From assembly GCA_030616165.1 (NCBI GenBank), contig JAUWXV010000001.1, positions 23,024 to 87,023 of the forward strand: a stretch of 64,000 nt of DNA, written 5' to 3'. Below the pieces are notes generated by a model, which ran no database searches, was not told the DNA's origin, and saw only the letters and a program-made list of their open reading frames with translations. The translations under genes and the position numbers were made by a program. Numbering within the stretch: the first letter of the stretch is position 1; every line of letters starts with the position of its first letter. Source of the stretch: a bacterium (lineage in GTDB: Bacteria; SM23-31; JAUVVT01). Shown one piece after another: positions 1-8,847 of the stretch.

Positions 1-295
1 TAGCTTCAGCAGACTCTGCGCTTCCTCCAGGACTGTGAATTATCAAATCTAAATTCGAGCCCTTTAAACCATGCATTACTTCCATTAATCCCTGAATATC
101 TTCATCATTAATACTGATAAATTCAGGGTTGTCAACTTTACCTTGAGTAAATTTTGAAGCATAAAGAATTGTATCTCGTTTAGTCTCTCTGTAAACATTA
201 CTTAAGTATTTGCGTCTTAATCTATCATATGGAGCTGGATCTTTATCATCTATTAATTTTTTAATTTCATTAAGAATTTCACTCCATGTTGGCAT
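1..295 (-). CDS. Serine dehydrogenase proteinase family protein (ClpP/SppA-like), N-terminal part
   Basis: Only the first 98 codons are in the window; the gene runs off the left edge. The ATG is at 295. The translation begins MPTWSEILNEIKKLIDD and reaches LDLIIHSPGGSAESAEA, which is the oxyanion/active-site strand of the SDH-protease (PF01972) branch of the ClpP/crotonase fold: LDLIIHSPGGS is the family hallmark. Members are ClpP-like serine peptidases, often membrane-associated; the catalytic Ser would lie further on, outside the window. It follows the 67-codon gene on the same strand with a 78-base gap and may share its transcript. Family assignment is fairly secure from the motif; the cellular role is unknown. 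Confidence 0.7.
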   Translation of the reverse strand, partial: MPTWSEILNEIKKLIDDKDPAPYDRLRRKYLSNVYRETKRDTILYASKFTQGKVDNPEFISINDEDIQGLMEVMHGLKGSNLDLIIHSPGGSAESAEA

Positions 296-373
296 CTATA
301 ATAAAATTCCTTATATTTAATGAATAATATTTCAAATACCAAAAATCAGTTTTTATATGAAAATAATCTATTA

Positions 374-577
374 TTATGTTGAAGAAGAGTTTTGAATTCT
401 AGATCTATTTTTATAATATTGGTACATAATTTTAAAATAAGAATTATATTTAAAATTAATTTTAGAATATTTATTATAAATATCCATATAATCAGCAACA
501 CCCGGGTTTTTCATTGCCTCATCTAACATTCTTTCTTCTTCATTTTCTATTTTAGATTTAGTTATTTTATTTTTCAT
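374..577 (-). CDS. Small hypothetical protein, 67 aa
   Basis: A short charged, Tyr/Asn/Lys-rich protein without a signal peptide or membrane segment. I do not recognise a family. The start at 577 has a plausible ribosome-binding site (AAAGG, 7 bases upstream). It lies directly upstream of and in line with the ClpP-like protease gene, so the two may be co-transcribed. The region MLDEAMKNPGVADYMDIYNKY resembles short prophage- or toxin-associated proteins only loosely. It could be a real small gene; coding potential is supported by the RBS and position alone. Confidence 0.45.
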   Translation of the reverse strand: MKNKITKSKIENEEERMLDEAMKNPGVADYMDIYNKYSKINFKYNSYFKIMYQYYKNRSRIQNSSST

Positions 578-656
578 TTTAGACCTTTAATTAATTTTAA
601 TAATTTAAATTCAATAATTTAATATATTATAATATCGACAAAAATCAAAGAGTTTT

Positions 657-1511
657 TTAAAATTTTATAAAATAAGATTGAAAACTATGATTCAATTTCT
701 TCATAAAAATCACCATGGTGCTGTACATAACATAACATTCAATTGCAAATACTGGAAATCCTAAATATCCAACAACCGGCATTTCAAAAATCTTAACATC
801 GCCCCAATAAGGTACAGTGTAAATCCACTTTGTATACGCCCAGAAATTCCAGAACTCCCATAGTATCCCGCATATAATCCCTGCGGTGAAGTGTGTGAGA
901 AATTTCTGACTGCTTCCACTCTTTAACTCCCTTATAAAAGAACCTCCATTTAATAAATAATTGATAGGTTCAAGGAAAAATATAAAACCAGTCCAGACAA
1001 TTGGTGCGTAATATTCAGAAGGATTTACAAATGGTAAAATAAGAAATATGAAACCAATAAAAATAATTACAATTAACCATAATCTTTTAGGTTCAAATTC
1101 ACGGAAAGAACAATTCTTAAAAATACCAAAACTCTCAAGCAGGTCTCTTGTCTCAAATATGGCAGGATAAATAGTGGAAAATGACCAGCAGTAGCCAATA
1201 TACCTTATAGGCAGATTTTCAGGAAGATTTACATAATGCCAGTTTTTAATAAAAAGATTGTATCCTTCAAATATAAGCCAGAATCCAACAGATAGAAAAA
1301 GCAGAATTACAAATTCTTTAAAATGATGTGATATAAAAGATTCCCCCTTATTTCTATATATTATACTGTCGATAAAAAGTATATATCCCGACCAAACCAA
1401 TGGAGTAAACCAGACTCCAATGATTTGATTATCAAAAAATAAAGCAATCTCGGCAAATATTATAATAAATAAACCAGCAAAACCGTAAATGTAAACAATC
1501 CTTTTTTTCAT
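657..1511 (-). CDS. Multi-spanning membrane protein with internal duplication
   Basis: 284 residues with about seven or eight hydrophobic segments. Two halves repeat each other: a VWxGxIxFxxxxNxxxxxxSF-type segment near residues 40-65 is echoed near 170-195, followed in both by a long helix, WEFWNFWxxxKWxYxxPYW-like in the second half and FEGYNLFIKNWHYVNLP in the first. The pattern of short aromatic-rich loops and a FAIECYVMY motif near the C-terminus faintly resembles the lycopene cyclase domain family, but I cannot confirm this. It begins 5 bases after the kinase stop codon, with AGGAT upstream of the ATG, so it is the last gene of the FHA/PBP/kinase cluster. Substrate unknown. Confidence 0.6.
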   Translation of the reverse strand: MKKRIVYIYGFAGLFIIIFAEIALFFDNQIIGVWFTPLVWSGYILFIDSIIYRNKGESFISHHFKEFVILLFLSVGFWLIFEGYNLFIKNWHYVNLPENLPIRYIGYCWSFSTIYPAIFETRDLLESFGIFKNCSFREFEPKRLWLIVIIFIGFIFLILPFVNPSEYYAPIVWTGFIFFLEPINYLLNGGSFIRELKSGSSQKFLTHFTAGIICGILWEFWNFWAYTKWIYTVPYWGDVKIFEMPVVGYLGFPVFAIECYVMYSTMVIFMKKLNHSFQSYFIKF

Positions 1512-1516
1512 TTATC

Positions 1517-2878
1517 CTATTTGATGTTTTTTTCCGCAGCCAGAATCAAGTTCTTAACAATCTTATTAGAGGGATCTTTTTCAAGCACGCTCTTCCATTC
1601 TCTAACCGCTTCACTGTATATATCAGCCTGAAAATACATTTTACCAAGGTTAATTTTATATTCTAAGTTATCTGGGTTAAGCCTGACCGCAATCTCCCAG
1701 GAAATTATGGATTTATCAAGCATTCCCAATTCAGAGTATATCCTACCAAGATAAGGATATGCCCTTGGATTATCCGGTTTGAGTTTTACTGCCTTTTCTA
1801 AAAATATTCTCGCCTGATTATACTCTCCGTAACCTAAATTAAAAAGTTCCACACCCTTCTGTAGCAGTTCTTCCTGATTCTCACTCCTTTTGAAAAACTC
1901 TATACTTCTAAACCTCTGATAAATACTTAAAAATTCATCCTTTTTCAAATATCCGATAGTAATGATAAAAACAAATAATAAAAAGGCAAAAGTAACTTTT
2001 AATGAAGTTCGAGATTTCTTAACTCTTTTTATTTTGAATTTTGAGATTTTGGATTTTTGGTAAAGTTTTTTCAAATCATTTTTTAACTGATTAATATCTT
2101 TATAGCGGGATGAAGGAACGATTTCCGTCGATCTTTTTATAATATGAGTAAAATTCTCAGACCAGGGGCAATCTAAATATTTTTCAGGGAGTTCGGTTAT
2201 CTGACCACCTGGTGGGGGCACAATCTTGGTAATCGTTGTATAAATTGTTTTTCCAAGCGAGTATATATCGACCTGAGAGGTGATTGGTTTAGATTTGCTT
2301 ATCTGTTCGGGGGCGGCGTATGCAGGAGCTCCAACAACTGAAGAAATCATATCTTCATCAGAATAAAACTTTGCTATGCCGAAATCGACAATCTTAACAA
2401 TCTTCCCCTCATACACAAGAATATTATCGGGTTTAATATCCCTGTGAATTATCTTATTTTTATGAAGAAATGCAAGCCCCTCACATACCTGAAGGCTGAA
2501 GTTTATATGCTGGTTGAATGTATATTCTTTACTCAGAATATTACCATGAGGAATAAACTCAGTAATAAGATAAAAACTGGGCATACCATCTACGTCAACA
2601 ATAGTTCCAAAATCCTCAATCTTTATAATATACCTGTGATTAAGTTCCATCAATATTTTTATCTCAGCCTGAAAATCGTTTATAACCCTATCGAACTTTC
2701 TAATAATACTGGGTTTCAGAACCTTTACTGCAAATTTCTTTCTGGTCTTTGCCTTAACTGCAAGATATACCTCAGCAAAAGTATTTCTTATATCTCTACT
2801 CAGCGGTGTGCTTTTCAGTATCATGTATTCGTCGTGCTCGCCAAATATAAATCCTGCTGGAAAATTTAACTCAGTCAT
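1517..2878 (-). CDS. Membrane Ser/Thr protein kinase (PknB type) with extracytoplasmic TPR domain
   Basis: 453 residues. Kinase domain about 15-275: VKVLK supplies the ATP Lys (K52), HRDIKPDN the catalytic loop (D147), DFG is at 165-167 and APEQ at 189-192. A single transmembrane helix lies at about 293-311, followed by an extracytoplasmic part made of about three TPR repeats (335-453). The glycine-rich loop is degenerate: residues 22-36 carry no Gly where GxGxxG is expected, so activity may be altered. Kinases of this layout phosphorylate envelope and division proteins, and FHA domains read the phosphothreonines; two FHA proteins lie upstream on the same strand. It sits 22 bases after the LPP20-like gene. 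No PstP-type phosphatase is visible nearby. Confidence 0.85.
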   Translation of the reverse strand: MTELNFPAGFIFGEHDEYMILKSTPLSRDIRNTFAEVYLAVKAKTRKKFAVKVLKPSIIRKFDRVINDFQAEIKILMELNHRYIIKIEDFGTIVDVDGMPSFYLITEFIPHGNILSKEYTFNQHINFSLQVCEGLAFLHKNKIIHRDIKPDNILVYEGKIVKIVDFGIAKFYSDEDMISSVVGAPAYAAPEQISKSKPITSQVDIYSLGKTIYTTITKIVPPPGGQITELPEKYLDCPWSENFTHIIKRSTEIVPSSRYKDINQLKNDLKKLYQKSKISKFKIKRVKKSRTSLKVTFAFLLFVFIITIGYLKKDEFLSIYQRFRSIEFFKRSENQEELLQKGVELFNLGYGEYNQARIFLEKAVKLKPDNPRAYPYLGRIYSELGMLDKSIISWEIAVRLNPDNLEYKINLGKMYFQADIYSEAVREWKSVLEKDPSNKIVKNLILAAEKNIK

Positions 2879-2900
2879 AAATATATTTTTTTAAAATCTT

Positions 2901-3620
2901 TTATTTATTATCAATTAGTTCAGGTTTGGGTGACTTTGAGATTACTTCAAATTCCCCGATAAAAAGGTATTCTCCCGTTTTTTCCTTATACTCTTCATGA
3001 ATTACATTTTTCAATCCCACAGATTTTTCCATTACTGTTAATCTCCTGAAATCTTTAATAAGATTAATATTTTTAAGGATTGTTTCTGATTCAAAACTAA
3101 TTCCTGCCTGAATAGATGCATTTTCTATAGCATTCCTGATTGCTTCATCTCTGTCTGCCATTCTGCCGTTTTTCCTTTCATCAGAATACCCCTTTGCAAT
3201 AACAATTTTCACATTGTCAGTGGGCTCTTTGGTTAGAGAATGAATCTTCTTCTGATCTGTTGTGATGAGTTCCGAATCTCCTATAAAGGGGGTAAAATTT
3301 ACGGTGCAGCCCTCGGGTGGGAACTTCAAACCTTTATGAAGGCATATCCCTTTTATTGTTTTTTCTACCGTCTGATTTGGTGGTATAATAACAAACCCAG
3401 CCCCTGATGTAATAATTATACTCTGATAATAAGAGGCATCAACCTTTGCTATCTCAAGAATTCTTCCTTTTTCGAGATTTAACTTTTTCCAGTTATTTGA
3501 GTTATTCTTAAATGTTATAGTCAGAGTAAAATCGGTTGCATGGATACCTTTTAAAGGGGAAAAAGACAATATAATAATTAAAATAAATATTTTTTTAAAA
3601 AACATATATGTTCCCTTCAT
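2901..3620 (-). CDS. Exported protein with LPP20/FlgT-N-like C-terminal domain
   Basis: 239 residues with an N-terminal signal peptide (MFFKKIFILIIILSFSPLKG; cleavage probably after HA near residue 28). The C-terminal half contains IAKGYSDERKNGRMADRDEAIRNAIENA, the GxG...A.R.A.RNA pattern of LPP20/FlgT N-terminal-like domains, found in envelope lipoproteins and flagellar T-ring proteins. The start at 3620 overlaps the HEAT-repeat gene stop by four bases (ATGA), implying translational coupling; an alternative ATG five codons later gives a tidier signal peptide. It lies between the HEAT protein and the kinase in the morphogenesis cluster, so a periplasmic scaffold role is possible but unproven. 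Confidence 0.6.
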   Translation of the reverse strand: MKGTYMFFKKIFILIIILSFSPLKGIHATDFTLTITFKNNSNNWKKLNLEKGRILEIAKVDASYYQSIIITSGAGFVIIPPNQTVEKTIKGICLHKGLKFPPEGCTVNFTPFIGDSELITTDQKKIHSLTKEPTDNVKIVIAKGYSDERKNGRMADRDEAIRNAIENASIQAGISFESETILKNINLIKDFRRLTVMEKSVGLKNVIHEEYKEKTGEYLFIGEFEVISKSPKPELIDNK

Positions 3621-4576
3621 TTTAACACGACTTTATCGACGATGACATTTATTTCAACATCATCATCAATTTTATTAATAGCCTGATTTGCAGCCGAACT
3701 TTCTTTGAGACTGAATTTAATCCTCATTGCAGAAAGGTTCGGAAAAATCAGTTTTTCCCCATCGGTCTCTAACTCCATTAAATCAACCCTGCGTTCCATA
3801 TCAAGGGATATAAAATTATGCTTTCTCCAGAATGCGAGTATTGTATTCATACCCGCTTTTTTGAATTCGGGAGCGGAATATACCCTGTAAGCAACTTCTC
3901 CGTAAGTATCTCCAAAAAACGTAGGCAGACTAATAGTAGTAGGATATCTACTTTGAGCCCCATCTGGCAGAAGGTAATCCTTCTTAAAATCCTGAATACG
4001 CTTGATACGTTCCTTTATTAATTGATTAATCTTTTTAACTCCAGTAGAATATCCAGGAACAGTCTTAACTTTAAAAACAGGAGTTCCAAAATATACTATA
4101 AGTAATAAAGAAATAATAAATAATAAAGAAATACCAATTATGACAAGCAGTGGTGATTTTTTCTGGTAAGGATAGAACTCCTCTTCAAGTAAATCTTCTG
4201 TTTTTTCTTTTTCAGGTAACTCAATCTCCTTTTTATATACCTTTTCTATAATTTCGTTCTTGATTTTTGACTTCAATTCCTGATATGAAACCTTCTTAAA
4301 ATTTTCAAAAGCAATAGAAGCAGCAACCCTCACACCTTTATCTTTATCAAATCCCTTTAACTTGCCTATTTTTTTAAGGGCTTTTTCATTTCCCATAACA
4401 CCCAGTACCATTACCGCATTTAATCTTACTTCGGGATTTTTATTTTTAAGGAGTGACATAACCTCCTTTACAAATTCAATTTCACTGCTTACACAAATTA
4501 AAGTTCCTGCCCTCTCCATGGATTCTTTGTCTCCAGAGCCAAGTTCGTCCACCAAAAATTTAATTCTCTTATCCAT
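3617..4576 (-). CDS. HEAT-repeat membrane protein
   Basis: 319 residues. The cytoplasmic N-terminus (about 1-110) has HEAT-like helical repeats (LLKNKNPEVRLNAVMVLGVMG; KGVRVAASIAFENF). A charged linker follows, then one transmembrane helix (about 147-170, LLVIIGISLLFIISLLLIVYF) and an extracytoplasmic C-terminus of about 150 residues with no family I recognise. This bitopic layout suits a scaffold linking cytoplasmic partners to the periplasm. It overlaps the next gene by four bases (ATGA) and follows the rodA-like gene by 100 bases on the same strand. Confidence 0.6.
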   Translation of the reverse strand: MDKRIKFLVDELGSGDKESMERAGTLICVSSEIEFVKEVMSLLKNKNPEVRLNAVMVLGVMGNEKALKKIGKLKGFDKDKGVRVAASIAFENFKKVSYQELKSKIKNEIIEKVYKKEIELPEKEKTEDLLEEEFYPYQKKSPLLVIIGISLLFIISLLLIVYFGTPVFKVKTVPGYSTGVKKINQLIKERIKRIQDFKKDYLLPDGAQSRYPTTISLPTFFGDTYGEVAYRVYSAPEFKKAGMNTILAFWRKHNFISLDMERRVDLMELETDGEKLIFPNLSAMRIKFSLKESSAANQAINKIDDDVEINVIVDKVVLK

Positions 4577-4676
4577 AATAATTTTCTTCCTTTTTAATTT
4601 TACTTTCTCTTGAAAAAGAACCTGCTTTCTTTGAAAAAAAATAGGCTCCGCTTAAGGCGGATAAGAAACTTTATGC

Positions 4677-5996
4677 TCATTTCCTCAAGTACTCTTGTGA
4701 TGAATGAGAAATGGTTAAATTTTTTTCCATCTCAGAAGCAGCCATAATAAATCCAACCATAAAAGAGAAAGTCAGGTAAGCAAATCCTCCTTTACTTAAG
4801 AAGGGGAGTGGAATCCCTGTCAAAGGTATCAAATTTATCACACCTCCAATGTTAACAAAAGTTTGAATACCGATAATAATACTGAAACCCAAAACACAAT
4901 ACCTGACAAAATTATCACTGCATTTGAATCCTGTTATTAATCCCGAAATCAACAAAGAAAAATATATCAAAATTAAAGAAAGTGTTCCAATAAATCCTAT
5001 TTCTTCTGCATGAACATAATAAATGAAATCAGTGCTGGATTTCGGTTTTAAATCAGTATAACCCATCCCAAAACCGACTCCAAATAAGCCACCCGAATGA
5101 ACCGCAAATAGAGAATTTAACGGCTGATATATCCTGCTGAACCATTCAGTGGATGGAAATCCATTCCAGAAGTCAGTCCAGATTTCAAATCGTGCAACTA
5201 CATATTCAGGCAAAAACCTGTATAAAAATGGAATTATATAAATAATAAAAAATATAAACAAAACACCACTAAAAAAATATACAAACTTTCCAGATACAGC
5301 AAAAAACAAAAATAAAATAAATAAACTAAATATTATAATCTGCCCCAAATCTCCCATCGCTATAAACAATATCTGTGGAATAATCCATAAAAGAAAAATA
5401 GGACAAATTATAATCAAAATCAAAACAAAAAAATTGTTTTTCTTAATAAAAATTATCGAATATTCACTTAAAAACCCTCCTATTACAAAAACTATCGGAA
5501 TCTTTGCAAGTTCCCAGGGCGTTCTCGAAAAAAGAAATTTTTCTCCGATTATATTGGAAATGATTGACCAAATAAATAAACACAAAATAGTTGTACCAAA
5601 TAAAAGATAATATCTCCTTTTTAATTTTGCAATCCAATTATTTCTAAAATAAAAAATAATAATCGGTATAAATAAAATACCAAGAATCAGGGATATAATA
5701 AAAGTAGAAAATAATCGAGTGGATGGAGAAGATAGAGCAAATCTGTAATTTAATGAGAGATTTATTCCAGTTAAAAAAGATATCACAATTAATGGTATGT
5801 AATTACCTTTAAACTTCATAACCTTTAAAACAGCATAGACAATTAAGAATAACAGCATTATTGAAATATTTCTTATAAAGGGCGGAGTGCTCGCGAAGTT
5901 CCCAGTCAGAAAGGCTGAATAATAAATCTCAAAATGTGCGAGAACAGTCATCATAATCGAGAGTATAATTAAGTATAATTCACATCTGTTTTTCAT
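4677..5996 (-). CDS. SEDS-family peptidoglycan glycosyltransferase (RodA/FtsW)
   Basis: 439 residues, about ten to twelve membrane helices. SEDS signatures are near the C-terminus: GGLFGVGFGMG, YVHAEEIGFIGTL and PLPFLSKGGFAYLTFSFMVGFIMA. SEDS proteins polymerise lipid II glycan strands in the inner membrane and work with a cognate class B PBP, which is the next gene upstream (6315-7880). A 318-base gap containing two dispersed repeats separates them. RodA versus FtsW cannot be settled by eye; the FHA/PBP/kinase neighbourhood suggests RodA by analogy with the mycobacterial locus. Confidence 0.88.
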   Translation of the reverse strand: MKNRCELYLIILSIMMTVLAHFEIYYSAFLTGNFASTPPFIRNISIMLLFLIVYAVLKVMKFKGNYIPLIVISFLTGINLSLNYRFALSSPSTRLFSTFIISLILGILFIPIIIFYFRNNWIAKLKRRYYLLFGTTILCLFIWSIISNIIGEKFLFSRTPWELAKIPIVFVIGGFLSEYSIIFIKKNNFFVLILIIICPIFLLWIIPQILFIAMGDLGQIIIFSLFILFLFFAVSGKFVYFFSGVLFIFFIIYIIPFLYRFLPEYVVARFEIWTDFWNGFPSTEWFSRIYQPLNSLFAVHSGGLFGVGFGMGYTDLKPKSSTDFIYYVHAEEIGFIGTLSLILIYFSLLISGLITGFKCSDNFVRYCVLGFSIIIGIQTFVNIGGVINLIPLTGIPLPFLSKGGFAYLTFSFMVGFIMAASEMEKNLTISHSSQEYLRK

Positions 5997-6150
5997 ATTT
6001 TTAATTTTAAGTTTTCTTTGCCACTTTCTTTTTTAAAAGAAAGTAGCATATTTAATAAAAATTAACTAAAGTCTATTAATTTAATCAACAGAACTTTGAT
6101 AAATTTCTACTGTAGATAATTCGAAACATTCTGAAACAAATAAAGGCTGA

Positions 6151-6202
6151 CTGTCATGCTGAATCCTGTGCTGAACTTGATTCAGTATTATTTCAGCATC
6201 TT
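6151..6202. repeat. Dispersed GTCAT...TTCAGCATCT repeat, copy 1
   Basis: Contains CCTGTGCTGAACTTGATTC followed by AGTATTATTTCAG; the same 30-base core recurs at about 11981-12015. Intergenic, no protein-coding content. Confidence 0.65.
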
Positions 6203-6233
6203 AGCAATTAATAAACAATAGATTCCGTCCCTT

Positions 6234-6261
6234 GTAGGGGCGGTTCGTGAACCGCCCTTAC
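6234..6261. repeat. GTAGGGGC hairpin repeat
   Basis: Near-perfect hairpin, GTAGGGGCGGTTC / GAACCGCCCTTAC with a two-base loop. One of at least fourteen short members of a dispersed family in this window. Confidence 0.75.
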
Positions 6262-6314
6262 CTGTGCTTTTGTGAATTAATAGAACCAATATATTTACAA
6301 AAAATAACAATTTT

Positions 6315-7880
6315 TCAAAATTTATCAGAGTTTTGTTTATCAAAATAACCCTGATTTTTAGCTTCGATTAAAATTTTTTTAGCAATTGAAGCAGCATCCT
6401 CACCGCCATACCCTCCATTCTCAACAACCACCGCAAGGGCAATTCGTGCATTATTATATGGAGCAAACGCAGTAAACCAACTGATATTTCCCATTCCCGC
6501 CTTTTCAGCGGTTCCAGTCTTTCCAGCAACCTCAAGACCAGAGATATTTACCCGAAAACCAGTTCCATTTTTCACAACATTTCTCAAAATATCTTGTAGC
6601 CTTTTCGCAGTAGATTTTTTAATTAACCTCCAACCTTTTTTATCTTTTTTATTTTTTTCGATTTTTGGATACACCAGAATCCCGTCATTTGCAATAGCGG
6701 CTGTAAAAAGTGCTACCTGCATTGGTGAAACAAGAACTCTTTGCTGACCGATAGATGCCCAGGCTAAATCAGATTCAGAAATATCTTCATACTCGGAGAA
6801 AAAACCCGTATTGATAGAAAAATCCTTTTTGAATAAATCATTAGTAGAATTCCATTTAAGTTTTTGGTTAAATCCGAATTTTTCTGCATACTTTTTAATA
6901 GTCTCTCTCCCAAGTGCAACACCAAGTTTGGAAAAATATACATTGCTCGATTTTTCCATTGCACTCTCTAAATCCAAATATCCATGCCCTTTCCATATCT
7001 TTCCCTTTTTTTCATAAATTCTCTTTTCAATGTCAAATATTCTTCTTTTCGTTCCAGATGGTAGATAGCCCTCTGGTGCACAGTAAAACCTTCTATTAAA
7101 ATTATTTTCAATTGCAGCAGCGGCAGTTACAATTTTAAAAACCGATCCGGGGGGATATCTACCCTTCAAAGCCCTGTTAAACATTGGTGCTTCTTCTGAA
7201 TTATTAATTATGCTCATCCAGGTCTGCTCATCGGAAATGTCATTCGTCGGAAAACCCGGAGAACTCACGAGACACAGCACTTCCCCGGTTTTTGGAATCA
7301 AAACAACAGCAGCCCCGCACCTTTCTCCAAAAGAAGAATATGCCTCATGCTGAAGTTTACTATCTATTGTCAGATGGAGATCTTTTCCCTTTTGCTTTTT
7401 CATTGAAAAGTAGTTTAAAAAATTAAATTCTTTACCAACCAAAAAATCGTGATAACACCTTTCTATTCCTGCACCACCCCTCTCAATATCCCAATATCCA
7501 ACAAGATGTGATGCCGCCTTACCTAATGGATATATTCTTTTCTTCTGATTATTAATCCTGATGCTTAATGCCAAATTTTCCCCCCCTGTTCTATCTAAAA
7601 TTTTTCCCATTTCTACTCTTTCATCCTTGAGCCATTCCCTTCTGTCAAAAAGCCTGATGCTCTGATTCATCCTCTCGTCCTTGCAAAACAACTGCCACTT
7701 TGATTGATATATCAGAACGGATAAAAATAAAAGGAAAAAAAACAATGCGGTCGAAAAAAATATAATTCCTGATTTTACCTCTCTTGTTATATGTCTTGCA
7801 GTTGCAATTAAAATATTTATACTTGCCACCGTCAATCCAAAAATATAAATGAATTTCAAAAATATGTATAATATCTTCAT
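6315..7880 (-). CDS. Class B penicillin-binding protein (PbpA-like transpeptidase)
   Basis: 521 residues: two N-terminal membrane helices (about 4-26 and 38-58), a short pedestal region, then a transpeptidase domain. The active-site motifs are complete: SVFK (S246-K249, in GRYPPGSVFKIVTAAA), SSN (311-313) and KTG (454-456, in AGKTGTAEK). The enzyme would cross-link stem peptides in the periplasm, paired with the SEDS glycosyltransferase downstream. The short pedestal and the RYPPGSVFKI motif are like mycobacterial PbpA. It follows the small FHA gene by 82 bases. Two membrane helices rather than one is slightly unusual. Confidence 0.9.
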   Translation of the reverse strand: MKILYIFLKFIYIFGLTVASINILIATARHITREVKSGIIFFSTALFFFLLFLSVLIYQSKWQLFCKDERMNQSIRLFDRREWLKDERVEMGKILDRTGGENLALSIRINNQKKRIYPLGKAASHLVGYWDIERGGAGIERCYHDFLVGKEFNFLNYFSMKKQKGKDLHLTIDSKLQHEAYSSFGERCGAAVVLIPKTGEVLCLVSSPGFPTNDISDEQTWMSIINNSEEAPMFNRALKGRYPPGSVFKIVTAAAAIENNFNRRFYCAPEGYLPSGTKRRIFDIEKRIYEKKGKIWKGHGYLDLESAMEKSSNVYFSKLGVALGRETIKKYAEKFGFNQKLKWNSTNDLFKKDFSINTGFFSEYEDISESDLAWASIGQQRVLVSPMQVALFTAAIANDGILVYPKIEKNKKDKKGWRLIKKSTAKRLQDILRNVVKNGTGFRVNISGLEVAGKTGTAEKAGMGNISWFTAFAPYNNARIALAVVVENGGYGGEDAASIAKKILIEAKNQGYFDKQNSDKF

Positions 7881-7962
7881 AAATCTCGCAAATTTTTATT
7901 TTCTATTTAAAATTTTTGTATTGCAACTTTTTTGTAAAAAAAGTTGCGTAAAAAACTTTAAA

Positions 7963-8664
7963 CTATATTTCCATTAATTCCAGCACTACAGTTCTTTTTC
8001 TGCCGAGATATATCTTATCACCTGGAATAATATAAACACCATTTTTTACAGGAATTAAGTCATCATTTAAATACGTTCCGTTTTTGCTTTTGCAGTCCGA
8101 AATCTTTATATCACCAGAAGAAGATAAAACCAAGTTTGCATGACATGCAGAAACATACGGATTATCAATGTGAATGTATGCCTCCATTTTTCTACCAATT
8201 TCATATTCCCCGGGTCCATCAATTATCCACATTTTACCTTCCTCATTAAGAAGTTTTAAATAATAACTTTTTTCTTTAATTATTGTGTCTTCCTCATTTG
8301 AAGAAAAGCAGAGTAACTTAATTTCATAATCTTTCAAGTATGACAAAGGATAAAAATCTATTATAATTTTCTCATTTCTTAACCGACAGCCAAGAAATAA
8401 AAAATATTCTTCAATTTCCTTCTTTAAGCAAAATATCAGTATTTCTTTTTTCTTTTCTATCTTTCTATATGTTTTTTGACTCACACAAATCAAGAACCTA
8501 TAAGGAACAGATTTAATATCTTTTCTGTTGTTAACAAAAAAACTATTTATTTTTTCTACAATATGAAAGTATAATCTATCCTTATGGTCTGATGGAATCA
8601 AACACCAGAACGGAAAAGTCACTAAATTTTTAATTTTTTTATTTAAATTTGTTGTAATTCCCAT
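7963..8664 (-). CDS. FHA-domain protein (FhaB-like position)
   Basis: 233 residues. The C-terminal FHA domain (about 145-230) has the phosphothreonine-binding pattern: EIGRK, S..H (VSACHANLVL), and SKNGTYLND. The N-terminal 140 residues are Lys/Phe-rich and unrecognised. No membrane helix. FHA domains bind phosphothreonine made by kinases such as the one at 1517-2878. It lies between the FhaA-like gene and the PBP gene, the slot taken by fhaB in actinobacterial loci, though FhaB itself has a different N-terminus. Confidence 0.8.
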   Translation of the reverse strand: MGITTNLNKKIKNLVTFPFWCLIPSDHKDRLYFHIVEKINSFFVNNRKDIKSVPYRFLICVSQKTYRKIEKKKEILIFCLKKEIEEYFLFLGCRLRNEKIIIDFYPLSYLKDYEIKLLCFSSNEEDTIIKEKSYYLKLLNEEGKMWIIDGPGEYEIGRKMEAYIHIDNPYVSACHANLVLSSSGDIKISDCKSKNGTYLNDDLIPVKNGVYIIPGDKIYLGRKRTVVLELMEI

Positions 8665-8695
8665 CCTTACTTAAAAACCAGTTTTTTCAAAATTT

Positions 8696-8810
8696 AACCA
8701 CAGAGAACACCCACAGGGCAGGCAGAGTCCGACTGTGGCGGAAATATCAATGAGTTAAGGGAAATACTATTCTCTCCTCTCTGCCTGCCCTGTGGGTGGT
8801 CTCTGTGGTT
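8696..8810. repeat. Long inverted repeat between two FHA genes
   Basis: Arms 8696-8727 and 8779-8810 are 32 bases each with a single mismatch; the core is CCACAGGGCAGGCAGAG and its complement, with a 51-base centre. No open frame. It looks like a small non-autonomous palindromic element inserted between two co-directional genes; it could also act as a terminator or attenuator for the downstream genes. Confidence 0.75.
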
Positions 8811-8847
8811 TCATATTTTATCCTCGTTTTTCATAGAACTTTTGACA

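Larger units (their letters stand above)
5997..6314. other. Intergenic gap between rodA-like and PBP genes
   Basis: A 318-base gap inside an otherwise tight gene cluster. It holds no open frame I can support, but carries one GTCAT-type dispersed repeat (about 6151-6202) and one GTAGGGGC hairpin (6234-6261), annotated separately. Confidence 0.6.
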
